From Cytidiella melzeri (taxonomy: Eukaryota > Basidiomycota > Agaricomycetes > Polyporales > Irpicaceae), in assembly GCA_022592445.1 (NCBI GenBank), contig JABYQR010000009.1, positions 62,001 through 126,000 on the forward strand: a stretch of DNA of 64,000 bases, in the 5' to 3' direction. This document shows positions 54,303-64,000 of this stretch, piece after piece. The position numbers were made by a program, and so were the translations under genes. The notes under the pieces are model-generated. The model ran no database searches, had not been told where the DNA came from, and was given only the letters and a program-made list of their open reading frames with translations. Every line of letters begins with the position of its first letter. Within the stretch, counting starts at the first letter, position 1.

Positions 54303-56908
54303 TCACTCGGATTTGAACCGCGCACCACCTTCACCGCCTCGCATAATGGCCTTCATAAAAGAGAAGAACCGATCTGCATATTCTGCCGGAGGCACCGGAC
54401 TGATTTTGTGCTGTCGACCGCATAAGCAAAATATACCCAGGTACTCACACTGCACTTACAATATCAGCCGACAAACCCTTCCATATATGCTCCACCTTCT
54501 TAAGCGTGTTGTACGGCGTCAAGATGTCAATGATACCGAGGTAATAGATGTGGTCGAGGTTGTTGTTCTCCTCGTCCGTCGCGCGAATCCCGCCGTCTTC
54601 CTGGTAAAAGATGAGATGCTGTCGTTCGCCATGGTCTTCTTCTGGAAGCGTTATCGACTCCAGAGTTTGTGGATCCGACTCTCGCACGAGTCGCCGCATC
54701 GCAATCACTTCAGGAGAGGGAGTCCCCTTGACCTGCGTCGGCTTACGTTTGATCATGGTCACAGCAGGCTACAGACCATTGTCTCATTAATATCATATGT
54801 CTAACATCTCAAAACTCTTCTGTTTTGAGAAACTTACCGAGAACACCTTGAGCGTATTTCTTCGCACGTTGTCCCGATTGCCCCTCGAGACATTATGCGT
54901 GCCAATGAGCAACGAATAATCCATGACGTGCAGCGCCTTCAACAACTCCGAGTCCCTTCTCAACTGTTCCGTCAACAGCGCACGCTTCTCTGGCCCAATC
55001 TCCAGCTGCCTCCCGCGGTTTATCCAATTCAGATCTTTCAGCACCGCTCTCGGATTCACCGCCGCCTTTTCCTCCGGGTACTCTCTTCCTACGGTGCTGC
55101 CCTTCAAATCATACGTCTCGTGCACGTCCTTGTGTGGCGGGAACAAGTTGTTCATGATCACGAAGTGAATTTTCTTCCCTCGCGGCAGCTTCACTCTGTG
55201 CAGGCCGTAGAAACGCGAAAGGAGCGTGTGAGGGTTGGTCTTGATGTGTGCGTAGTATTGGGGTAGTATCCGTCGGAGGAACTTGTGCTCAGTGTGGTGG
55301 ATGGTCTTGATGATGAACCGGTAATCCCGCGAGAAGTAGAAGAACGAGCCAGATTTGCCGGGCGAGCCGAGTTCCGACAGAATGTACTTGGCGGTGAGGG
55401 AGAGAAGGTAGTCGGCTGGGTCGAGGTGGAAATAGGACTCGCGCAGCTCACGGAACACCCACGGTGCGTAGTCCTTGAACTTGAAGTCATACTTTGCTGA
55501 CGGCGTCAGTTCATTTCCAACACTATGCCACATCACGATCAGCATCCTCATAGCTGTGCACAGTCAGAAGAATGAAGGGGGTCACGTACATATCAAACGA
55601 ATACTTGTGCGCAGCCGTAAAATCTTCCGGCTCCAACGGTCTCCTCAGTTTCGCCTGCCACCGTGACACAGCGATCCGAATGCCCGTCAACATATTGTAC
55701 ATCAACACGTAGTTGACGTGCCCCTCCCCGATAAGGTTCCCCACCAACGGATTGTCCTCCTTCGAAAACGCACGCACAAGCGAGGCCGTCCTCGTCAAAG
55801 CCCTCTCCGTACCGTTTTGCACCTTCTCCTGTTCCGCCTCCTGAGCAGCCTTGGCCTTCCTTGACAACCTCTCCCTCCGAATTTGCTCCGCCTGCTGCTG
55901 AATATCCGTCGCCAACTCCCCAAGCTCGCCGTCTGTCTCGGGGTCATACGAAGGATGCGTGCCGTGCATAGTCGCACCGCGCACGGGGGATGGCCGGGGA
56001 GACGAGGATGACGTCGAAGGGAAAGGAGTCGCCGAGCCGATCGTGTTCCTCCGGGGAGTGTGCTTGTTGTGATGGGGAGGATGGAGAAGCCCGTCGGACC
56101 CGTCATCGTTTGTGGTCACGTCTGTGCCACCGTCCGAGTTGTTCGTGAGTGTACGAGTGATCCGGTTTGTCCTGCTCGCCAGGGAAGATTTTGTTTCTGC
56201 AGAAGACCGACGCGAGAGACTTTGTGTGTGTGACAGGCGTGAGGGGGACTTGACGAATTGGCGAAGGGAAGAAGAGCCCGACGGGATGGTGGCAGGGTCT
56301 TCGAATGTCACGGGGCGGGCGGCGGCCACAGGAGAGGGAGAGGATTGCTGTGACTGCAGCTTGGGCGAGGCAGAACTTGACGAGAGCGTCTGGGGCGTAT
56401 GACTTCTCTGGTCGTCGTCGTTGTTGTTTAGCTCGTCGTCGCCGTGCTCGGCGTGGCTCGCTGGTGGCGAGGGCGGTGGCGGGCCTGCACCGTCTGACAC
56501 CACCGACTGGCGGTCCCCGTCGACAATACAATCCGGCACAGCGCGAACAATTGACGCCCCGACCTTGGCGAAGAATGGTTCGGGTACAGGCCCAGTGCGG
56601 AAGTGGATGCGGTCGTCCGTCACCTTGACGATGTGCACCTCTTGCGGGAGACTGTGTGAGCTGTTGCTTATGTCTTTGCTGTGGCTGAAGGCGAGTGCGT
56701 GCAAGGGGTTGACGAGCTCTGGATCGCGAGGATTGAGCGTGTGAGTGGACGAAGAGGCAGAGCGCGATTGAGTCGAAGGGGCCGTTTGCGGTGCAGTCAG
56801 ATACGAAGCAGCTGAGGTCGATGCGAGACTTTGTCCTGTAGTTTCTTCAATGACATCAGGGGAGGTGGTGTGAGGAATGTCGAAGGCGGTGGCAGTGGTT
56901 GCTGCCAT
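54303..56908 (-). CDS. MSS4: Phosphatidylinositol-4-phosphate 5-kinase
   Basis: Four exons (56908-55590, 55522-54838, 54768-54460, 54410-54303) give 806 residues. The first 350 residues are low-complexity, Ser/Pro/Asp-rich. A basic helical segment (about 350-420) leads to the PIP kinase domain: [38 protein letters not shown] (ATP-binding part), [35 protein letters not shown] and [12 protein letters not shown] followed by KKVEHIWKG. It makes PI(4,5)P2 at the plasma membrane, as MSS4 does in yeast, controlling actin and endocytosis. The symbol is by family equivalence. ISY1 starts on the other strand 276 bp away, so the two share a short divergent promoter. Confidence 0.93.
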
Positions 56909-57184
56909 AAACGGGTGCAAGTATCCTGCTAGTCGAAACACGGCCGATATGCCTACGATTGGGAGCAATAGCGCAGGATGGTAGGTCAAGAACAACTGAG
57001 CAAAGCCTGTTTCCAGCAGCTGTAGCTCTCAAGCCGAAGAGAGATTGTCGTGGTGGTTGATGACAAGGGATGTTCGGAACGCATTGATGGGATTGCCCAC
57101 GCCTCAGAAAGGGAGAGCAAACGCCCGCGTGTTGTGACTTGTCTCTCACTTTCATCCCCGACTACATAGTCAAGACACGCAAAG

Positions 57185-58404
57185 ATGGTACGTTTATTAT
57201 TGGTTATGCACGAACGATGTCTGATAAAGCTTCACTGGTAGGCTCGTAATGAAGAAAAGGCACAATCCATGCTCTATCGCTTTCGCGAGGCTCAACAAGC
57301 AGAGCTTGGCCTCGCGACAAGGGGAGACCGAAGGCCGAAAATGGCGAGTACCTGCAAGAGTCTGAGGGAGTGTGAACGGTGGAGAGGAGAAATTCTGCGC
57401 GAGATTAGTCGCAAGGTGTCCAAGATCCAGGACTGTACGCGTCTCTGGCTTCAATTTCCGTGACACTGCTGACACTGTGCACCTTAGCTGGCTTGACAGA
57501 CTACGAAACCCGAGACTTGAACGACGAGATAAACAAGCTCCTGCGTGAGAAGAGGCATTGGGAGAACCAGATTGTCGCGCTTGGAGGAGCAAATTACAGA
57601 CGAAATGTGGCCATGTTGGATGACGACGGGAAGGAAGTGCCTGGAACAAAAGGCTACAAGTGCGTTTTTGTACCTTTCCCGACGACGGTTATCGCTCACC
57701 AGTTTTCGTCAGGTACTTTGGGCGAGCAAAGGAGCTACCAGGTGTTAAGGAACTGTTCCAGAGCAGGAAGAAGGAGCAAGACGAGGAGAACGTCGCTCAG
57801 AATTTCTACAGAAAGTTCACAAATCAAGGGCCCGCTTACTTTGGTGACCTTGACGAGCAAGATGGGAAGCTTTTGGAGTTTGAGAGGGCAGCAGAGGACG
57901 AAGGTATGTCATGATCTCTCCTGCCACATCCTGCAGTATCTCTATTTCGTGTGTACAGAGTGGGAGGACGCACATAGACATATAAAAAGAGCACTAGAGC
58001 TTCCGGAAGACGAGCCAATACCCAAGCTTTCCCGACCATCGCATACTGCAGCGGTGACAATCACAGACTCCTCACAACACCCTCACACCGACTCGAAACG
58101 AAAAGCTCCAGAAGGAGATGCAGATGTCGCCATGGACGAGGTAGACAACCTCCCGTCAAAACGACCACACGTCGACGGCGGTCAACCCAACAGCGCAGCA
58201 AACGGCAACAGCAATGGTACTGGGTCAACCGAAGACGCTGCGCTGCAGTACGCACGTACGACAGCGGCTTACATCCCGTTTCTTTCCACGGAAGACCTCA
58301 TCCCTCCCAAGATGCCCACACATCAAGAGATGGAAAAGTTCTTGCTGGATCTCAGGAAGCGGGCGTTGGTCGAAGAGTATTTTGGCCCAGACCAGCAGCC
58401 ATAG
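57185..58404 (+). CDS. ISY1: Pre-mRNA splicing factor ISY1
   Basis: Five exons (57185-57187, 57242-57434, 57488-57659, 57713-57903, 57959-58404) give 334 residues. The first coding exon is only the ATG; the intron GTACGT..GGTAG follows it directly and coding resumes ARNEEKAQSMLYRFREAQ, the highly conserved ISY1 start. Further family blocks are CERWRGEILREISRKVSKIQD, here split by an intron near its end, then YETRDLNDEINKLLREK and KGYKYFGRAKELPGV. ISY1 is a component of the catalytic spliceosome (NTC-related, Syf1 partner) and acts in the nucleus at the first splicing step. The C-terminal half is less conserved and acidic. Without the ATG-only exon no in-frame start fits. Confidence 0.93.
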
Positions 58405-58633
58405 GGCTATTGTTATATTCCTACGCCTCTCCTTCCAGTTCTGCTGCATCTGTAGTGTTATGTTACTTTCAAATGGGTGTCGTGTTCAGCACTCTCTATC
58501 CAGCGGTGTCGGTGAAACTCATAGAAAGGGGCTGCAAATTATGTCAAAACACCTGGAAGGTTTACGGCGCATGTAAGTATATTGAGAGAGAAATCGTTGA
58601 ACCAAGAATACAGTAAATATGCCATTCGATTCT

Positions 58634-59754
58634 TCAGCTCTCGAGAAGTGCGACAAGGCCATACGCTGCTGCAGCCGCTGCTCCGCCGACCAGGAGAGTA
58701 CTGAGCGCTCCATAAACATATCCGCCATAACCCTGTCCTGCGCCAGTGATCCTCGCCTTCACAGCTCCAAAGATGAGTAGAACAACGCCGGTAACGATGC
58801 AAGAGTATATCAGTGCAATGTGCGCCCTTGGCACTGGACATCGAAGCATCCTGGTGTGAGCTACATGCAAAAGCCAGGGGGAGACGCTCAAAAGTACGCA
58901 CCGAAAAAGTAGGGAAGCAAAGGGATAAAGCCACCGATGAGGTAGCCCATACCGATCGTAAACGCAGAGACGTACATCCGACGGGTGGTCACCTCCTCTA
59001 GACCTTCACCAAATTTCAGCAAGAAAGCCGTGAGCCCTACCGACTTGCTCCATTTCAGGCCGCCGTCCTCTAGCGTCGACCGCGAACTCGACGCGTCGCT
59101 CCCGTGTCCTTGTGAGTCAATCTCCACGTCCCTCAGGTTCTGCGCCACTAATCTGCTCGTGCGCTCGTCAACGCCAACGGGCCCAAGAACGCCAAACACC
59201 TCCCGCTCCATTTCGCCGTCGCAGCTGCGAAGCACACGTGCGTTGGTGTGTTTTTGGAGGAAACGGTAGTGGTCGCGTTCAGCCTGGGATGCGAGGAATC
59301 CGCCGATGCCCATGGAGATGGCTCCGGCGATGAGCTCTGCGAAGCCGCCGACGATGACAAGCTTAGACTCTCCGAGGGAAGAGAGACCTGCGGCCAGCGC
59401 GAAGGGGACAGTCAGGCCATCTGAGAGACCGATGACGCTGAAAGGAGGAGGAACAAATGGTTAACACATCAGTTTGGTGTTTGTAAGTAAGTAAAAGTGA
59501 AAGACGTACACGTCGCGAACGACGTCGGGGTCCACTAGAGTCCTGTCATCGTCATCCTTGAGCTCCTTGCAGCATACACCTGACCTTCCCGGGATGTGGC
59601 GGTCGCATTTTGCTGGCAAGGGAGCAGGTTGCGCTGCAGGCCCGCCTTCACTGAGCGACCAGACCGGGGGCTTCTTGCTCAATGTACCGTCGGTAACCTG
59701 AGCACTGCGAGGCGGAAGAGGGACTGAGGGCAGAGGGGCTTGTTCTGACGACAT
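58634..59754 (-). CDS. CCC1: Vacuolar iron transporter (CCC1/VIT1 family)
   Basis: Three exons (59754-59510, 59437-58902, 58860-58634) give 335 residues. The N-terminal 80 residues are cytosolic and Pro-rich and end PGRSGVCCKELKDDDD. TM1-TM2 read RDVVIGLSDGLTVPFALAAG and ELIAGAISMGIGGFLASQAE. The metal-binding cytosolic helices follow (AERDHYRFLQKH), then TM3-TM5 (GLTAFLLKFGEGLEEV, TIGMGYLIGGFIPLLPYFF, TGVVLLIFGAVKARITG). The family moves Fe2+ or Mn2+ into the vacuole in exchange for protons. A GATA-type site lies about 150 bp upstream. It is head to head with the ZIP gene. A decayed copy lies at 29640-29912. The symbol is by family equivalence. Confidence 0.92.
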
Positions 59755-61149
59755 GATGGCTGCTAGTGCGGGGAGGACGTCGTGGTGAAGAGCTGAGGAG
59801 TTATTCTGGTGGTGAGCATGGACTCCAAGCGCAAAAGCCAGAAACGCTGCCACTCGAGTTCCGGCAGAGACCCAGGCACGTGATCGGACTGATGTGAATT
59901 CTTATCTGAGATTCGGCTGGGAACGTCATCGGCAGCCAATCGGGTGGACGCGTCGGGTTTTGTCCGGTCGAGTGTGTTCCCTCGAGTTGGCTTCCAGCTG
60001 GTCCGAGACCAAACCGACCGTCCAGGATTCAGCCGTCTTGCATTGTAGAAGGAGCTTATGTGCGAGGTCGCAGCGAGGACTCACGAACGTTGCAATTCAC
60101 TGTGTGTTCTATCCACTTTTCATGCTCACGGCTAGGGACAGGTATACAGGATGTTGTTATCGTCGTAGTACACAAAACAGCCGAGGACAACTTGCAGCTG
60201 ATGTTTCTCAAGGTGTGTAGTTCTCCCTAATTCTCGCATGTATAGTATAACACGTGTGACGAACGAATAGGCGTTCCTCACGAGGCTCGGTATGTGTTAC
60301 ATTTTACATGGCTTGCACAGACCAGATCAAGTTGACCAATATTCCTACAGCTAACGTGCAGACGTCGGGCCGCGACGTCTGATTTCTCTCGCGACTGAAG
60401 CCTCCAGTCATGACGAAAATTCTCTCGTCTGAATCAGGTAATTCGTGTTCTACTGTCCCCTCCCTCACTCTCTACTCCTCGTTTCAAACGAGTCTGTCGC
60501 GTGTTGCAACACACGGGACAAGCTGGAGAAATATCCGCCAAATCCTGAGACGTCGACCAGCACAACATATGTTATAGAGGTCTGATGTCCGCTGGACGAT
60601 CTTCCAGTGATTGCAGCGCTGAGTTTGAGTGCTGCCAAGCATGACTGCAATGAGGACCCTGGAATACTCACCAAGAGGTTTGATCCAAAAGCACGCAGAT
60701 TTGGCTAGCGGCGCCTATTTGGAGGACAGGCAAGGCGGTGACTGTGAAGGTACTCTAGGCTAGTCGTCCATACTACGGAGCCTGAGACACCAAAACTTGC
60801 TGGGACTACTCATCGTTCGACGAGTAGTCCGAGTATACTCTGGTGTCGACGACCAGCAGCCGCTGAGGCCCTCATGCACATGTTGCGACCGATGAAAGTC
60901 CAAAATCAACGGGGCGGTCGCAGTCACACAGAGTACCATCGCAGTCAAGCTTTCGACGCGCTGTGAAATACACCTTCAGGCACGGTCAGCGGTTGGTTGA
61001 TGCCATCGTGAGGCCAGTCAGTGTTTCAGTGGTCCACCGCAGAGGCTCGAGAAATTTATCACACTACTTATACCGGACCTACCTAGTCGGCCTCGCGGAC
61101 TCTACTCGCCGTCCATCCCTACACCCTTCATCCCTTTCTCGCTCATACT
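59755..61149. promoter_or_regulatory. Divergent intergenic region, iron and zinc transporter genes
   Basis: The VIT and ZIP genes start away from each other across 1.4 kb. Besides the GATA-like site at 59899-59909 there is ACCTTCAGG near 60970, only a weak match to Zap1-type zinc elements. No coding signal is seen. Confidence 0.45.
59899..59909 (-). promoter_or_regulatory. Possible iron-GATA factor site
   Basis: The minus strand reads CTCAGATAAG, about 150 bp upstream of the iron transporter ATG. It contains HGATAR and fits the ATCWGATAA consensus of fungal iron-responsive GATA repressors at eight of nine positions. A single site of this length can occur by chance. Confidence 0.35.
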
Positions 61150-62611
61150 ATGGTCCTCGGTCGTAGAGAATACATGGCTGCCCTGCTCACCCGGGACGGC
61201 ACAGACGACCTTGATTGCGGCTCTGGCGGTGGCGACACAGGCTCGACAGGTCTTCGCATTGCCTCCGTCTTCATCATCTTCACAGGTTCCATGTTCGGTG
61301 CCCTCTTTCCCGTCCTTGCAAAGCGTACGAAATGGCTGGCTCCCCTTGTGCCCCGTCGCGTTTTTGACTTTGCAAAGTATTTCGGTAGCGGCGTCATCGT
61401 CAGTCCCCATATTATCGCCGTTGATCATTCGTGCCAGATCGTTGATGCTTAAACGGTCACCTCGCAGATTGCAACTGCGTTTATTCATCTGCTCGATCCT
61501 GCCTTGGATGAGCTTGGCTCGCCTTGCCTCGCACCTGAGTGGGCAACTTATGTACGTCTCATGTTTGTCAACTGTCTTATAACAACACGCTATTAACGGA
61601 TCCATGTATAGCCATTTGCGCTCGCTATCGCCATGTTCTCCATCTTCTTCATATTCCTCACAGAGTTAGTCGCCTTCCGCTGGGGCACGGCCAAGCTTGC
61701 CTCCATCGGAATGTCCCACGACCCGCATGGACATTCCAACCCCTCCGGCGCAGCTCACGCTGCCCACGGCCCAGAGAGTCTTCGCGGCAATGTCAATGGC
61801 GACAGAAACGTTCTTCCGGAGGGCGGTGCATTTGACGGTACCGACCACGAGAAGGTGGCTGCTCATGATGGGAGCCTCAATAGCACGAAAGGGGCGGAAT
61901 TCGCTGCCCTAGGCTTGACGCCATCCAGCGTCGTCGATTCGGCTCTGACGCAGATAATAGGTGTGGCGATCTTAGAGTTCGGTGTTCTCCTGCACAGGTA
62001 CGTGACCCTGATGCCCAACCTGGTTTGCACGACGAACCACTCAAACTGTTGCAGTGTTCTCATCGGTCTGACGCTTGCAACGACCGATGACTTCAACACG
62101 CTCTTCATCGTCATTATCTTCCACCGTACGCTCCGTCTCACGTTTTCACGCGTAACGACAGCTGACCTCCCGGCGGGTTCACCCAGAAATGTTCGAAGGT
62201 CTTGGTGTCGGCTCTCGTCTAGCATACATGCAGCTCCCCCACAAATACTCTTACATACCCATCGTCGGCGCCGTCCTCTACGGAATTACAACTCCTATAG
62301 GTATGCTCCCACTCTCATCCACGTTTCTACTTGGTCATGGCAAAACAACTAACGCAAGCTCAGGAATCGCCGCAGGCCTCGGCGTCAGGACAACATACAA
62401 TCCAGACAGCACCACGGCGAGCATCGTCAGCGGCATCCTCGACGCATTTGCGGCGGGGATCCTGATGTACACTGGCCTGGTGGAGCTCCTCGCGCACGAG
62501 TTTTTGTTCAACAAGGAGATGATCGAGGCGTCGAATGGAAAGCTGACGTATGCGTTATTTTGCATGTTGGCGGGGGCTGGCATTATGGCTCTCTTGGGTA
62601 GATGGGCATGA
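61150..62611 (+). CDS. ZIP-family zinc transporter
   Basis: Six exons (61150-61398, 61468-61551, 61612-61997, 62055-62125, 62187-62300, 62364-62611) give 383 residues. TM1-TM3 are visible (IASVFIIFTGSMFGALFPVL, KYFGSGVIIATAFIHLLDPAL, FALAIAMFSIFFIFLTEL). A cytosolic His-rich loop follows (HDPHGHSNPSGAAHAAHG). TM4-TM5 hold the metal path: HSVLIGLTLATTDDF and FHQMFEGLGVGSRLA. The protein ends ALLGRWA as fungal ZRT proteins do. It imports Zn2+ at the plasma membrane, as in yeast ZRT1/ZRT2; vacuolar export is possible. A second ATG at 61174 could also be the start. A decayed copy lies at 27150-28290. Confidence 0.92.
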
Positions 62612-62859
62612 GGAGAGAGCTTGGATTTGAATGAGAGATTTGTTAGAGCCAGCGTGGCTGCAATGCTGTACGTTGCATACGTCCTTGGTAAACACGACGC
62701 GATAGTCCGTTGTGAAAGCTCCTTCAACCTTACTTGGTGTGCAAAACATGTCTACCTTGGCGTCACCCCTGAAAATTATTGGAAACACAGCTATGGTATT
62801 CTTAATTAGCTTGATCTTCGTGGCCGTGAACAGCTTTATTATGAAACAAGCCCAGCGAG

Positions 62860-63180
62860 GATGTCTACACTCAACTTGAAACCTCTTTTGTCCAGAACAT
62901 CGCTTGCTTGGCTAAGCAAGCGAATAGCTTCACCCTTGAGTCCTACTACACTCCCGACGGAAACACTAAACCCGAACGAGGTCTCAACGTTCAACGTTCA
63001 GTCACAGCGACGATAATCGCAATCATTATACCGAGGACATTCGTTTCATGGCTCTCGGCTTGCCATTCAAAGAGAGGCTCACTGGCCTATCTAAGAAGCA
63101 AATCGCCTTCTCGTCCACGGACTCCATGTCGCAGTCCACTATGATGATTGCTTCCGATGGAGGCATGTACGACGAATGAG
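62860..63180 (+). pseudogene. Unrecognised gene fragment
   Basis: Two protein-like readings in different frames follow each other: YTQLETSFVQNIACLAKQ to GLNVQRSV (about 62865-63000) and HYTEDIRFMALGLPFKER to DGGMYDE with a TGA (about 63025-63179). Composition looks like real coding sequence, but no start, splice sites or known family is evident. It may be the broken 3' end of a small gene, or an exon pair with an unseen intron. Confidence 0.3.
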
Positions 63181-63400
63181 AGCACACAAGTATTAAGACA
63201 GGTTTGATGGGCTATGTATGTATATAACTATATGCGTTGTGTGACAAATGCTAGGGAAACGAGAAAACTAAGGTCCAAGTCCGACTGAGTATGGGGGCGA
63301 GAGGAAAACAGTAAAACGAGTGAGAAAATGTCTCTATAATGAAAGTCCTTGTAGCGTAAAGAATTCATGAGATGAGATGCTACGCCGCCAGAGCCTCAAT

Positions 63401-64000
63401 TTATGAAGCGCGACTGAGGAGCACGCGATCGATGGCAGCGTTGATCACCGCCTTTCTGCTCGAAAGATCCATTCCGTACTGGCCTTCGAGCTGCCTCCTG
63501 ATCTCCCGCTTCGTGACAGTCGTAAGGTCCGCATCGTGCAGCAAGTGCATCACCGTCTGCTCAATCTCCATGTCACTAGGCCCTCCTCCAGCCAAATCAA
63601 CATCCTCCGGGCTATGACTTTGAGGGATCTGAACGTCGAGGTAGTTCGTCGGAGGGCGCGAGGGCATTGGCGCGTGCAGAGCGCCGCCGCCACCATATCC
63701 TATCGACATTGGAGTGTTGCGACCGGATTGATAGCCTGGTGGTGGGTGCGCCAAGTTCATCTGAGAGGGCGACGGAGAATACCCGCGAGACAGGGCAGGC
63801 TCGTAATAGGTCTCACGGCCGTAGACAGACGCAGTGTGTGATTCAGGGTACCCTTCGTTCTGCATTTTCGTCGGAGGAACCCATGACCCGATACTATGGT
63901 TGGACTCTTGGTCCCAAAGCTCATTCTCCTGCAAATAACCCAGTTGATAAGTGACCGGACAGGACAAGCACAAAATTACGCACGTAGTCATTCCAGGACT
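63401..64000 (-). CDS. Chitin synthase C-terminal end (DEK_C), cut by window edge
   Basis: The last exon is 63928-63401 (175 residues plus stop), preceded by an intron 63983-63929 and the end of another exon (64000-63984, reading SWNDY). The exon starts ENELWDQESNHSIGSWVPP, then a Gly/Pro/Ser-rich linker. It ends with a DEK_C domain (MEIEQTVMHLLHDADL; TKREIRRQLEGQYGMDL; KAVINAAIDRVL). This arrangement is the tail of myosin-motor (class V/VII) chitin synthases, plasma-membrane enzymes that make cell-wall chitin. The catalytic part lies outside the window, so the class is inferred from the tail. Confidence 0.75.
   Translation of the reverse strand, partial: SPGMTTCVILCLSCPVTYQLGYLQENELWDQESNHSIGSWVPPTKMQNEGYPESHTASVYGRETYYEPALSRGYSPSPSQMNLAHPPPGYQSGRNTPMSIGYGGGGALHAPMPSRPPTNYLDVQIPQSHSPEDVDLAGGGPSDMEIEQTVMHLLHDADLTTVTKREIRRQLEGQYGMDLSSRKAVINAAIDRVLLSRAS

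Noticed and set aside
54290..54345. GGTTCAAATCC on the minus strand looks like a tRNA B box
   Set aside because: It lies in the last codons of the PI4P 5-kinase and no acceptor stem, A box or anticodon arm pairs around it.
1..64000. CRISPR arrays, bacterial operons or phage genes
   Set aside because: None seen; spliced genes and eukaryotic families fill the window.

Overview
The window reads as nuclear DNA of a filamentous basidiomycete, most likely a mushroom-forming Agaricomycete. Genes are dense, lie on both strands and are cut by many short (about 41-75 nt) GT..AG introns. Several families present are typical of that group: FunK1 kinases, DUF6589 transposon proteins, a GH28 polygalacturonase, a GT90/CAP10 glycosyltransferase, and a chitin synthase ending in a DEK_C domain. 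All calls come from reading translations and splice signals by eye; no database search was run.

Layout. (1) Positions 1-16771 are a stack of nested, decayed transposons, all read on the minus strand except one helicase gene. A pogo-like DNA transposon whose 5' end is at 16769 was entered by a 6.35-kb element with about 170-bp terminal inverted repeats and a 9-bp target duplication (10056-16404). That element carries a RecQ-like helicase and a DUF6589 gene and was itself hit by an LTR insertion. The pogo transposase was also entered by a Ty3/Gypsy element (about 3947-8668), which was then entered by a second Ty3/Gypsy element running off the left edge. (2) 17333-26911 holds an intact PDR-type ABC transporter and an intact FunK1 kinase, tail to tail. 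(3) 26912-31400 is a gene graveyard. It holds a decayed ZIP zinc transporter, a decayed vacuolar iron transporter and a scrap of a PDR transporter, the first two being an inverted copy of the intact pair at 58634-62611. (4) 31526-49159 carries polygalacturonase, the 75-kDa subunit of complex I, a 2OG-oxygenase-like protein, a GT90 enzyme, an AMSH-type deubiquitinase, a carnosine N-methyltransferase homologue and a myo-inositol-type MFS transporter. (5) 50808-53394 is a broken FunK1 paralogue. (6) 54303-64000 carries PI4P 5-kinase, the splicing factor ISY1, the divergent iron (CCC1/VIT) and zinc (ZIP) transporters, and the 3' end of a chitin synthase gene.

The genes do not form one pathway. 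The clearest functional grouping is the head-to-head vacuolar iron and zinc transporter pair, which exists twice in the window, once intact and once as debris. The most unusual sequence structures are the helicase/DUF6589 inverted-repeat element and a tandem duplication in two related LTRs that places a ready-made GT..AG intron in the leader.
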